Below, in pieces: positions 56,944 to 64,000 of a stretch of 64,000 nucleotides of DNA. Location: positions 1,736,001-1,800,000 of the forward strand of contig NZ_CP049861.1 in NCBI RefSeq assembly GCF_011299615.1, written 5' to 3'. A program made the translations under genes and the position numbers. Each line of letters starts with the position of its first letter. Position 1 is the first letter of the stretch. The notes beneath the pieces are model-generated. The model made no database searches. It saw nothing but the letters and a program-made list of their open reading frames with translations, and was not told the DNA's origin. Origin of the DNA: Erysipelothrix sp. HDW6C (lineage in GTDB: Bacteria; Bacillota_I; Bacilli_A; Erysipelotrichales; Erysipelotrichaceae).

Positions 56944-57434
56944 CCATGATACGCTTAGCGCGTATTGAGGATGTGGAAGATATCCTCAATATATTCGAAT
57001 TTGCCCGCCACACTATGGCACAATCTGGAAATCCAAGGCAATGGCGTAACAACTACCCTCACCCTAGTATTATCATGGACGATATCAACACACAGACCTG
57101 TTATGTCGTGGAGGAAAACCACAAGATTGGCGGTGTCTTTGTACTAAAAATTACGGGACAAAAAAGTTATGATACACTCGCAACAGGGCAATGGCATCAC
57201 GACAAACCCTATGGAGCCCTTCATCGCCTCGCTAGCAACAATACAATCCCACACCTAGGTAGACTTTGCTTAAGCTATTGTAAAGCACGCATTAATTATC
57301 TTCGAGCCGATACACACGAAGATAACCAACGCATGAAAGCATTGTTGATAAACCATGGGTTTCATCAATGCGGATATGTTCTGTGCGCAATCACCGGCGA
57401 TATTCGACCAGCATTTGATTGGTATGAGGACTAA
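56940..57434 (+). CDS. GNAT-family N-acetyltransferase
   Basis: 164 aa. Begins MIRLARIEDVEDILNIFEFA, with a Tyr/Trp-rich core and LRADTHEDNQRMKALLINHG, a typical GNAT acetyl-CoA/C-terminal motif. Substrate unknown. Start overlaps ada (ATGA), so a place in the alkylation response is possible but unproved. Confidence 0.8.
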   Translation: MTMIRLARIEDVEDILNIFEFARHTMAQSGNPRQWRNNYPHPSIIMDDINTQTCYVVEENHKIGGVFVLKITGQKSYDTLATGQWHHDKPYGALHRLASNNTIPHLGRLCLSYCKARINYLRADTHEDNQRMKALLINHGFHQCGYVLCAITGDIRPAFDWYED

Positions 57435-57499
57435 TACAAATTGATTTCTTACAGTTCAATAACGTTATATCTTAGTATTTAGAAAACATAAACTACAGC

Positions 57500-57538
57500 A
57501 AACGCCGCGACTTCCCATTATGAGAGCACGCGGCGTTT
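57500..57538. terminator. GC-rich terminator after ada/GNAT and yitT
   Basis: Perfect 10-bp GC-rich stem (57500-57509 / 57529-57538) with 19-nt loop, followed by TTTTATTATT on the plus strand. Confidence 0.8.
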
Positions 57539-57581
57539 TATTATTTCTATCGATTTATATTGTCATAAATGTATTCTTGTC

Positions 57582-58442
57582 TTAATCAAGCGGTTTTTGT
57601 CGGTAGTTACCTTCGATGCGCTCAACGGACGATATTTCAATGAACGCTTTCGCATCCGTTTCTTTAATTGCATTGACGATTGATTTAATTTCAAACTCAT
57701 TTGCTACCATATAGAGCATGGCTTTATATTTGTGTTTGAATACGCCAATGCCATCCATTTGCGTAATCCCATGGCGGCAAACCTTGAAGACAGCTTGACT
57801 GACTTCTTCGGGATATGCGGTGATAACATGCAAGCTCGAAAGCTTATAGCGATCATGATAGGTTTCAATAATTTTTGTGGACGCCATTTGATAAATGATT
57901 GAATACAGCGCAAGACTCCAATTATATGTCCATCCTGAGTACAAGAGTACCGCAACGTTGAACATCATAATCTTATCCCACATGGGTTTATTCTTAACCA
58001 TCGAAAAGTAAATTGCAATAAAATCTGTTCCACCAGCAGATCCGTTCATACGGAGTGCAAACGATGATCCAATTCCATTTACAATACCACCAAAAACCGC
58101 GAGTAAAATTGGGTCTGAGACAACTTTAACTTCGGGAATAATCTCAACAAACAAACTGGTTAAGAATACATGAAGAAATGATAAAGCGATGAATTTCTTA
58201 CCCAGTTTATTAAAAACAAATGCGAGCAGAATTATATTTAAAATCAGATACAGCGGTCCATAACTCAAAGTAATATTAAAGAGTCGGTTGGCTTCTTTCA
58301 TCAAGAGAACTGTTACCCCACCAACACCGGCAGGAACAAGATCCCCAGGCCTAACAAATATCTTAATTGCCGCCGCAGAAAACAGAGCCCCAATTGTGAC
58401 GCCGAGAATATGCTTCGGTTTTATCAGTTTTAAATTTTCCAT
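57582..58442 (-). CDS. YitT-family membrane protein
   Basis: 286 aa. Five or six hydrophobic segments followed by a C-terminal cytosolic DUF2179 domain (SSLHVITAYPEEVSQAVFKV). Typical YitT/DUF161 layout; physiological role unknown. Last gene of the rdgB-to-yitT run, overlapping the ComK-like gene by 13 bp. The ATG lacks a strong Shine-Dalgarno, fitting translational coupling. Confidence 0.88.
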   Translation of the reverse strand: MENLKLIKPKHILGVTIGALFSAAAIKIFVRPGDLVPAGVGGVTVLLMKEANRLFNITLSYGPLYLILNIILLAFVFNKLGKKFIALSFLHVFLTSLFVEIIPEVKVVSDPILLAVFGGIVNGIGSSFALRMNGSAGGTDFIAIYFSMVKNKPMWDKIMMFNVAVLLYSGWTYNWSLALYSIIYQMASTKIIETYHDRYKLSSLHVITAYPEEVSQAVFKVCRHGITQMDGIGVFKHKYKAMLYMVANEFEIKSIVNAIKETDAKAFIEISSVERIEGNYRQKPLD

Positions 58443-58855
58443 AATTCAATGTTTCGCTTCGACAATACATCACAACGGTTGATTTGACGCTTCACGACGC
58501 GAAAGCTTGCACTTACAGTTCGTGAAGTCCCATTGCGAAATACAATCTTCGTTCGGTCCTTCCCTCGTTCTTTTATCGATCTAATATGTTCATAATTAAT
58601 CCAATCACACTGGACATTATCAATGCCAGTGGTGGGAAAAAACAAAGTGTGGTGTGTAAGGGATAAGCATACGGGCGGTTTCTGGCGGATTTGCAATAAG
58701 TCAGCACACACACGGCGGCTGCCATTAAAATCTACTGCATATTCCCGACATATCAATTCCATCACGTCCGAACTCTGTTTACGACTCCAATGGCGTTTTC
58801 CATTTGAAAGCACAATCTCAGAGCCTTGTTCGGTACCTATTACACAATATATCAC
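58430..58855 (-). CDS. ComK-family competence regulator-like protein
   Basis: 141 aa with GTG start behind AGGAGG. The core pattern PPVCLSLTHHTLFFPT, then C-x-W-I-x-x-x-H-I, matches the ComK signature (PP-I-S...YFFPT-SP...C-W-HI). Shorter than Bacillus ComK (about 190 aa), covering mainly the conserved core. ComK activates DNA-uptake genes; whether this copy does so is inference. Confidence 0.6.
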   Translation of the reverse strand: MIYCVIGTEQGSEIVLSNGKRHWSRKQSSDVMELICREYAVDFNGSRRVCADLLQIRQKPPVCLSLTHHTLFFPTTGIDNVQCDWINYEHIRSIKERGKDRTKIVFRNGTSRTVSASFRVVKRQINRCDVLSKRNIELWKI

Positions 58856-58873
58856 TGAATAACCTCCTACAGG

Positions 58874-59317
58874 TTAGTCTTCGCAGTAACGTCCTTCACA
58901 ATCTTCGTTTGTAGGTTCTGGTTCAAATGATGGCATCACTTTTGCCACCGCAATTGCTTCTATTTCAACCAATGCATCTTTCGGCAAACGGCTTACCTCA
59001 AAACAGCTGCGTGCCGGATAGGGATGAGTAAAATAAATTGCATAGATTTGATTCATTTTATCAAAATTATTGAAGTCACTTAAGAAAACTGTTGTCTTGA
59101 CAACATCATTCAAAGTAAGTCCAGCAGCTTGTAGCGTCAATTCCAAATTATCAATCGCTTGTTTCGTTTGGTCACCAATTGAATCACCTACAATTTGCGA
59201 GGACACATCCACAGGGAGTTGCCCAGAAATATAAAGGGTTTCGCCTGCTTGAATCGCACTTGAGTATGGGCCAATTGCTTTCGGTCCATCTGTAACACGT
59301 ATCTGTTTTCGTTCCAT
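58874..59317 (-). CDS. ridA: RidA-family enamine/imine deaminase
   Basis: 147 aa. GPYSSAIQAGETLYISGQLP near the N terminus, the DVVKTTVFLSD strand, and YPARSCFEVSRLPKDALVEIE with the Arg and Glu of the active cleft. Hydrolyses reactive 2-aminoacrylate. A tail of about 18 residues beyond the usual end carries two cysteines (NEDCEGRYCED), unusual for the family. Confidence 0.92.
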   Translation of the reverse strand: MERKQIRVTDGPKAIGPYSSAIQAGETLYISGQLPVDVSSQIVGDSIGDQTKQAIDNLELTLQAAGLTLNDVVKTTVFLSDFNNFDKMNQIYAIYFTHPYPARSCFEVSRLPKDALVEIEAIAVAKVMPSFEPEPTNEDCEGRYCED

Positions 59318-59328
59318 ACTTGTCTCCT

Positions 59329-59469
59329 TTAGAGAAGGTCGCGGTAGTACTCGTCCGTCTCGTCTTGTTTCTTAAGGCGTTTATTGAAATTTGTGAATCC
59401 AAAGATTGACCCAATCACAATAACAACCAACACAGCAATGCCTATAAATCCATTAAAATCTTCAATCAT
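59329..59469 (-). CDS. Small single-span membrane protein, 46 aa
   Basis: ATG at 59469 behind AGAGGTG, stop at 59329-59331. Sequence: short acidic start, one hydrophobic helix (IGIAVLVVIVIGSIFGF), then a charged tail with KRLKKQDETDEYYRDLL. It fits between its neighbours (11 bp before ridA, 33 bp after the membrane protein) without overlap. No family recognised. Confidence 0.65.
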   Translation of the reverse strand: MIEDFNGFIGIAVLVVIVIGSIFGFTNFNKRLKKQDETDEYYRDLL

Positions 59470-59502
59470 TGTGTCACCTCTACTTCCATTATAGAAAATT
59501 AA

Positions 59503-60021
59503 TCAGTCAACTGCAATATAGTCGCCTACAACGAGTACTGCCGAAACAATTCCTATCAAGGTTAAAACTGCAGCGACACATGCCGTTACCCACGCAATTG
59601 CATGCATTACTGTAAATCCTGTTGCAATGCTGTTTGATTGCAATGCATAGCCCAAGCCACTAACTAAAACAACATTCAGCACACCGTAAATAATTTGCGC
59701 AAACACAAACGGACGCCACATTTTTGTCTTATAGAAAGCACGATACCAAATGAGGAGCAAAACAATGACGGGTACCGAAACAATATTCAATGTTTGGCGT
59801 AAGATTGTCCCAAACTCAAAAGCATTCTCCATGAGCACCTTTATCAATCGCACAATCCATAAGCGCTGATCGGATAATAGTGCGTAGGCTTCTCTAATTT
59901 CCTTTGTTTGAATGAGTGTAATATTGAACGAAAACATTTGAAAAAAGAAAAATGTCATGAAAATGAGAAATGCAACAACCAATACTTTCTTAGAAATTGA
60001 AATTGGACGATGCTCACTCAT
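59503..60021 (-). CDS. Four-helix membrane protein, function unknown
   Basis: 172 aa from ATG 60021, which overlaps the trmL stop region by 8 bp; the frame is open 28 codons further but inside trmL. Four hydrophobic segments (VLVVAFLIFMTFFFFQMF; VPVIVLLLIW; IIYGVLNVVLVSGLG; ACVAAVLTLIGIVSAVLVV). Not recognised. Sits next to Lit and may share its membrane setting. Confidence 0.7.
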   Translation of the reverse strand: MSEHRPISISKKVLVVAFLIFMTFFFFQMFSFNITLIQTKEIREAYALLSDQRLWIVRLIKVLMENAFEFGTILRQTLNIVSVPVIVLLLIWYRAFYKTKMWRPFVFAQIIYGVLNVVLVSGLGYALQSNSIATGFTVMHAIAWVTACVAAVLTLIGIVSAVLVVGDYIAVD

Positions 60022-60526
60022 AATCTTTGAGGAAGTCTTTTCCTTTTTGGACTTCAACACGTGATAACCCTTCATAATTCTTTTGTCGCAACACCTCGAA
60101 GACACAAATTGCCACGGTATTTGAAAGGTTCATACTTCGTGCAGAAGGTGCCATTGGGATTCGGAAACAATGGGCATAGTTCGCTTTAAGAATTTCCTTA
60201 GGAATACCGGTGCTTTCTTTTCCAAATACAAGATAAATGTCTTCATCAATTGCAGCATAATCAAAATCAGAATGAGTATACTCACCGTAACGGGTCAAGA
60301 AGAACATGGGGCCTGTAGCCTGCGCTACAAACGCTTCCCAATCGACATGACGTCTTAATACCAAATCATCGGAATAGTCCATGACACTACGCTTAACGCG
60401 CTTCTCATCAAGAATGAATCCCAATGGTTCAATTAAATGAAGTTGTGCACCACTTGCGGCACATGTCCGCATAATGTTACCCGTGTTTTGTGGGATTTCC
60501 GGCTCATACAGTACGACGTGAATCAT
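60014..60526 (-). CDS. trmL: tRNA (cytidine/uridine34-2'-O)-methyltransferase TrmL
   Basis: 170 aa SPOUT methyltransferase. VVLYEPEIPQNTGNIMRTCA opens the protein; FGKESTGIPKEIL and RIPMAPSARSMNLSNTVAI form the SAM knot. Methylates the wobble ribose of tRNA-Leu. Overlaps lit by 23 bp. Confidence 0.93.
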   Translation of the reverse strand: MIHVVLYEPEIPQNTGNIMRTCAASGAQLHLIEPLGFILDEKRVKRSVMDYSDDLVLRRHVDWEAFVAQATGPMFFLTRYGEYTHSDFDYAAIDEDIYLVFGKESTGIPKEILKANYAHCFRIPMAPSARSMNLSNTVAICVFEVLRQKNYEGLSRVEVQKGKDFLKDYE

Positions 60527-61199
60527 TTTTCTTCACCACCCTTTCCAACCACATTAAGATACCACCACTCACAGCAGCAATCGCTACAACGGCAGCAATA
60601 ATTCGATAAACAAGTCCCATAAAGAATCGCTCAGGGACCATCATAATTAAGCGATCTACACGTGGATCAAGTAACCATAAGTCATTACTGAATACGATCT
60701 TATGAAACGTAATCCAAAAGGACTGAAAGTCCAAGATAGCGAAGACACCCACAACACCAAAGAGTAAACCAAGACATGACAGCGCAACTTTCATTGTATC
60801 GCGGCTCAACGCCATATCCAAGTAATCTCCAGAACCCAAACTTACAACTAACATGATTGCCACGAATATGGTCGTAATACTGCGAAAGTTGACAACCGTA
60901 AGGTATAAGTCTTTGACGTCAACCATATGGTCTTTTTCACGTTGGTTGAACATTTGCACATCTTCCCCTGCAACTGTAACAACAATATCCAAATCATCGC
61001 GCTTGTCCTTGATGTAATCCAAAAGACCATTTGTCGCACGCTTTAAGTCTGCATCACTGATGCCAATCGTTTCCGCTGTGTTCAAATGACGGTACGTTTT
61101 TGCATAATAACCGCGGTTAAAGGACAACATGAGAATCGCGGAGATTACAATATTTAAAATAAAGAGCATCACCGCTACAACATATAAATTCCGCTTCAA
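60504..61199 (-). CDS. Lit-like lipoprotein transacylase (TIGR01906/DUF1461)
   Basis: 231 aa, four or five membrane helices. The conserved NQREKDHMVDVKDLY segment and the WITFHKIVFSNDLWLLDP region are the signature of the TIGR01906 family, which includes the lipoprotein intramolecular transacylase Lit that makes lyso-form lipoproteins. Overlaps trmL and follows rdgB by two bases. Activity is inferred from family only. Confidence 0.75.
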   Translation of the reverse strand: MKRNLYVVAVMLFILNIVISAILMLSFNRGYYAKTYRHLNTAETIGISDADLKRATNGLLDYIKDKRDDLDIVVTVAGEDVQMFNQREKDHMVDVKDLYLTVVNFRSITTIFVAIMLVVSLGSGDYLDMALSRDTMKVALSCLGLLFGVVGVFAILDFQSFWITFHKIVFSNDLWLLDPRVDRLIMMVPERFFMGLVYRIIAAVVAIAAVSGGILMWLERVVKKNDSRRTV

Positions 61200-61201
61200 G
61201 G

Positions 61202-61780
61202 TTACACCTCCAGGTATTTAATAAATGCCTCAGTTGCCAAGGCACGATGGGATATTTTATTTTTCTCATCTGCTGACAATTGACCAAATGATTGTTCATA
61301 ATTATTTGGTACAAAAATCGGATCATAACCAAAACCACCAAATCCCATTACACGATCGGCGACCGTACCATGAATTTGACCTTCAAATACTTCATCAACA
61401 TTATCACCAACGAGTGCAATCGCACAATTAAAGTATGCACTGCGATCCGCTTTATCCTCTAAGCGGGTCAATATTTCTTTATTCTTTTCGATATATGGGG
61501 TATCTTCCCCCATAAAACGCGCTGAATAAATTCCAAGAATATCCGGCAATGCAACAACTGTAAGTCCTGAATCATCGGCAATTGCAGTCGTTCCCGTTTG
61601 TTTGTAGAGAAACTCAGCTTTAATTCGCGCATTCTCAGCGAACGTCGTTCCTGTCTCTTCCACATCATCCATCGATATCCCCATATCCTTTGCACTCAAT
61701 ACAGTGTATCCGCGTGGTTCTAAAAGTTCTTTAAATTCATTAATTTTTCCATTGTTATGACTTGCAACTAAAATTTTCAT
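61202..61780 (-). CDS. rdgB: XTP/dITP diphosphatase
   Basis: 192 aa. HAM1/RdgB motifs: VASHNNGKINEFKELL, EETGTTFAENARIKAE, ADDSGLTVVALPDILGIYSA, GFGGFGYDPIFV. Removes non-canonical purine triphosphates. First gene of the run to yitT; AAAGGAGC before the ATG. Confidence 0.95.
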   Translation of the reverse strand: MKILVASHNNGKINEFKELLEPRGYTVLSAKDMGISMDDVEETGTTFAENARIKAEFLYKQTGTTAIADDSGLTVVALPDILGIYSARFMGEDTPYIEKNKEILTRLEDKADRSAYFNCAIALVGDNVDEVFEGQIHGTVADRVMGFGGFGYDPIFVPNNYEQSFGQLSADEKNKISHRALATEAFIKYLEV

Positions 61781-61835
61781 GATAACGCTCCTTTTGTTTT
61801 TAATAAACCTTAAGCATATGAAATTATACCATCTA

Positions 61836-61844
61836 TGCTATAAT
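61836..61844 (+). promoter_or_regulatory. Extended -10 giving a leaderless licA-like mRNA
   Basis: TGC-TATAAT, then TTCACT, then ATG at 61851. Predicted start is the A of the ATG; no Shine-Dalgarno. Confidence 0.6.
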
Positions 61845-61850
61845 TTCACT

Positions 61851-62663
61851 ATGAAAACTATAAGAACAATAAAAAAAGCGTTCAAGCAAACGCCCCTATC
61901 TGAAAAGTTTATCCCTTCGGGTTTAACAAACAATAATTACATTGTCCAAACACCGACACAAAAAGTCGTTGTTCGCCTTCCAAAGCCAGGCAATGAGGCA
62001 CTTTTTAATTATGCCCACGAAGCGATTGTTTTAAAGATGATTGCAGATGCCGACTTGGATGCGCCCACACTCTATTTCGATGAAAAATCAGGTGTTAAAG
62101 TGAGCGCGTATATTGACGATGCTCACGTTTACAATAACAGTCATATTCGCGATGCTGCACGCTTGATTCGAAGACTGCATGATCTGGATGTCCTCTCTGG
62201 GGAATCATTCGATATTCTCGCAAAATATGAAATGTACAAAAAACGGATTTCAACACCTCTATATAATCTTGAGCCTTACGAGGATTTTATTCGCCATGTT
62301 GCGATTTCAAGTGCTCCACACACATTATGCCATAATGACTTGGTTCAGGGGAATCTACTGTTTACCCCAGACCGCGCGTATCTCATTGACTACGAGTATG
62401 CAATGGATAACGACCCTTTCTTTGATATCATGTCATTCTTAACAGAAAACGACATTCAAGACCCATCATTGCGTGAAACATTCTATCTTGCGTATTTTGG
62501 TGAGACTCCCACAACAGCACAACGGAAACGATTACATACATTTGAACTTGCCCACCACGTATTATGGTGTGCATGGGCACAGATGATGTACAACACTCAC
62601 GGCGACACAATTTATTACGACATTGCTACACTGAAATACACGCGACTTCTCGAAGCACTTTAG
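61851..62663 (+). CDS. LicA-like choline/ethanolamine kinase-family protein
   Basis: 270 aa from the ATG 6 bases after the -10 box; the frame is open 24 codons further but overlaps rdgB. Kinase fold: VVRLPKPG with the ATP lysine-type region, Brenner motif CHNDLVQGNL, LIDYEYAMDNDPFFD. Phosphorylates choline or a related alcohol (thiamine is the alternative). With LicD it suggests phosphocholine surface modification. Confidence 0.8.
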   Translation: MKTIRTIKKAFKQTPLSEKFIPSGLTNNNYIVQTPTQKVVVRLPKPGNEALFNYAHEAIVLKMIADADLDAPTLYFDEKSGVKVSAYIDDAHVYNNSHIRDAARLIRRLHDLDVLSGESFDILAKYEMYKKRISTPLYNLEPYEDFIRHVAISSAPHTLCHNDLVQGNLLFTPDRAYLIDYEYAMDNDPFFDIMSFLTENDIQDPSLRETFYLAYFGETPTTAQRKRLHTFELAHHVLWCAWAQMMYNTHGDTIYYDIATLKYTRLLEAL

Positions 62664-62686
62664 CGATTCCCTTAGGGATCGCTTTT
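62663..62686 (+). terminator. Terminator after the licA-like gene
   Basis: AGCGATTCCC-TTA-GGGATCGCT, a 9-bp stem with one bulged T, then TTT. Confidence 0.75.
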
Positions 62687-62691
62687 CTAAT

Positions 62692-62716
62692 AAAAAAACA
62701 CTACCGAAGTAGTGTT
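62692..62716 (-). terminator. UUCG-loop terminator across the marR stop
   Basis: 8-bp stem AACACTAC-TTCG-GTAGTGTT (minus sense), seven T follow. The 5' arm is the marR stop region (62709-62716). Confidence 0.88.
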
Positions 62717-63155
62717 AGATGTCATAAAGTTCTTTAAAGAATGTATTAATTTGATTTACTGATGCAATCAAATCATCACTATCATCCAGATGCAATAACA
62801 AGCGATCAATCATTTCCTCATGGAACTGATTGTGAATATCTACGACTTCTTCTCCCTTTTCAGTGAGCACCAGTCGAAATATGCGTCGATCACGCGTATC
62901 TTGTTCTCTGTAGACATATCCTTTATGAGTTAAACGATTTATGGTTGTTGTCAGTGTTCCTTGCGTAATCCGCAGATGGGCTGCAACATCACTCATCATT
63001 TTAGTTTCACTTTTCGAAATGCCTTCAAGTGTATGAACTTCTGTCATAGAAAGTTTGATTCCATGAACTCGATGGTAGCGTTCTTCTATAATCAAAATTT
63101 GATTAAAAATATCAACCAGTAATTCATTCAATACCTTTCGAGCATCGATCGTCAT
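62715..63155 (-). CDS. MarR-family regulator, FabT-like
   Basis: 146 aa. Winged helix: KMMSDVAAHLRITQGTLTTT, then HKGYVYREQDTRDRRIF and LVLTEKG, with the TEVHTLEGI segment typical of FabT-type regulators of fatty-acid genes. No fab genes are in the window, so the target is unknown. Lies 7 bp after rplT. Confidence 0.85.
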   Translation of the reverse strand: MTIDARKVLNELLVDIFNQILIIEERYHRVHGIKLSMTEVHTLEGISKSETKMMSDVAAHLRITQGTLTTTINRLTHKGYVYREQDTRDRRIFRLVLTEKGEEVVDIHNQFHEEMIDRLLLHLDDSDDLIASVNQINTFFKELYDI

Positions 63156-63162
63156 ATGCTAA

Positions 63163-63522
63163 TTATTTTTCTAAAGCTTTTTGAGCTTTTCCAACTAATG
63201 TAGCGAATCCTTTTGGATCGTGAATAGCAATCTCTGATAACATTTTACGGTTAATTTCGATGTTTGCTAAACGAAGACCGTGCATTAATGTGCTGTAGCT
63301 AATGTCATTTTGACGTGCTGCTGCATTGATACGTGTAATCCATAATTTACGCATTTCACGTTTAAGTTGTTTACGATCACGGTATGCATAACGCATTGAA
63401 CGCATAACTTGTTCGTTAGCTGTACGGTACAATGTATGTTTTGAACCATAATAACCTTTCGCTAATTTTAAAACCTTTTTACGGCGTGCACGTGACGCCA
63501 CTGAATTTGTTGATCTTGGCAT
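63163..63522 (-). CDS. rplT: 50S ribosomal protein L20
   Basis: 119 aa, full length. Basic N terminus, [20 protein letters not shown], then [19 protein letters not shown] and [15 protein letters not shown]. Binds 23S rRNA early in assembly. Third gene of infC-rpmI-rplT; spacing of 14 bp from rpmI. Confidence 0.98.
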   Translation of the reverse strand: MPRSTNSVASRARRKKVLKLAKGYYGSKHTLYRTANEQVMRSMRYAYRDRKQLKREMRKLWITRINAAARQNDISYSTLMHGLRLANIEINRKMLSEIAIHDPKGFATLVGKAQKALEK

Positions 63523-63536
63523 TTAACTCGTCCTCC

Positions 63537-63731
63537 TTAACCTTGTAACAAATGCTTAACACGTTTGTAATCGCTCTTTGAAACAAGAGTTGCTTTACGC
63601 AATTGACGATTTTGTTTTGTTGTCTTACGACGTTTCATATGACTTACATAAGCATGTTGTCTTTTTAATTTACCGGTACCTGTGCGCTTAACACGTTTAG
63701 CAAAAGTACGCTTTGTTTTCATTTTTGGCAT
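63537..63731 (-). CDS. rpmI: 50S ribosomal protein L35
   Basis: 64 aa, full length. [20 protein letters not shown] and the KQNRQLRK...KRVKHLLQG end are typical. Start behind AAGGAGG. Between infC and rplT, the usual order. Confidence 0.98.
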   Translation of the reverse strand: MPKMKTKRTFAKRVKRTGTGKLKRQHAYVSHMKRRKTTKQNRQLRKATLVSKSDYKRVKHLLQG

Positions 63732-63755
63732 TCTAAAGCCCTCCTTAAATATGAC

Positions 63756-64000
63756 TTATTTCTTGTTAGGAGATATCACAACTGACATGGTATTTCCTTC
63801 AAGTTTAGGCATTTTCTCTACCGAACCTAAGTCTTTACATTCTTCGATAAAGCGATCCATTGTCTTGCGTCCGACATCAATACGTGTCATCATACGACCT
63901 CTAAATCGCATGTCAACTTTAACTTTGGTGCCTTCTTCTAACCATTTACGAGCATGACGTAGTTTTGTATCAAAATCATGTTGATCAATAACTGGCGACA
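63756..64000 (-). CDS. infC: Translation initiation factor IF-3, C-terminal part
   Basis: Cut by the window edge; only the last 80 codons or so are seen. SPVIDQHDFDTKLRHARKWL, KVDMRFRGRMMTR and EGNTMSVVISPNKK are the IF-3 C-terminal domain. It binds the 30S platform in initiation. The operon leader lies outside the window. Confidence 0.95.
   Translation of the reverse strand, partial: SPVIDQHDFDTKLRHARKWLEEGTKVKVDMRFRGRMMTRIDVGRKTMDRFIEECKDLGSVEKMPKLEGNTMSVVISPNKK

Noticed and set aside
1-64000. Mobile elements, CRISPR arrays, tRNA or rRNA genes
   Set aside because: Looked for transposase/integrase motifs, regular repeats and cloverleaf sequences; none found.

Overview
The window comes from a low-GC Gram-positive bacterium (Bacillota). 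I infer the Erysipelotrichia, perhaps Erysipelothrix or a close relative, but nothing in the sequence proves the genus. Support: strong Shine-Dalgarno sites, an LPXTG surface protein, LicD-type and choline-kinase-type proteins, RNase J, a trmB / M42 peptidase / murC / DUF948 / ccpA order like that of Bacillus, no sporulation genes, and an A+T-rich composition. I found no rRNA, tRNA, IS element, prophage or CRISPR array. Coding density is high and, with corrected starts, no gene-free stretch exceeds 300 bases.

Layout. 0-3 kb: an EF-G-like GTPase behind an ankyrin-repeat gene. 3-12 kb: a complete D-xylose locus: galM-type epimerase, divergent ROK repressor xylR, and the operon xylA-xylF-xylG-xylH-xylB under one promoter carrying a perfect cre and a xylO-like dyad. 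12-17 kb: a lactose/cellobiose-family PTS (IIB, IIA, IIC) with a PRD activator and a conserved barrel-like protein. 17-21 kb: pepF, then a TetR regulator and gapdh that share an operator-like palindrome. 21-25 kb: a glycerate module (permease, glycerate kinase, a pyruvate kinase without its C-terminal domain, CdaR). 25-32 kb: DEAD-box helicase, FtsX-type ABC exporter with a PASTA-repeat protein, MerR plus metallo-hydrolase. 32-41 kb: LPXTG protein, RecQ, methyltransferase, P-type ATPase (frameshifted), LicD, RsmD, FtsW/RodA (frameshifted). 41-46 kb: def, rnjA, a phosphoesterase-like protein lacking its catalytic residues, mnmM, a Nudix hydrolase behind a structured leader. 46-53 kb: an eight-gene cell-wall/housekeeping run ending in ccpA. 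53-64 kb: tmcAL, metK with a SAM-type riboswitch, ada, an eight-gene run from rdgB to yitT (with lit, trmL, a ComK-like protein and a 46-codon membrane protein), a LicA-like kinase, MarR, and infC-rpmI-rplT (infC cut by the window edge).

How it works together: xylose and glycerate use both appear to answer to CcpA (encoded here) through cre sites. Xylose feeds the pentose pathway by XylA/XylB; glycerate feeds lower glycolysis by glycerate kinase and, after enolase, pyruvate kinase. LicA-like and LicD proteins point to phosphocholine decoration of surface polymers. Lit, two lipoproteins, MurC, FtsW/RodA and the LPXTG protein are envelope functions.

Most interesting: (i) a promoter / about 100-nt leader / terminator unit in front of the Nudix gene, possibly an undescribed riboregulator or sRNA; (ii) a SAM-clan aptamer before metK that seems to lack helix P4; (iii) three genes with identical extended -10 promoters six bases from the ATG, i.e. 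predicted leaderless mRNAs; (iv) two single-G deletions in G runs that break a P-type ATPase and FtsW/RodA; (v) convergent genes whose overlapping 3' ends encode their own terminators.
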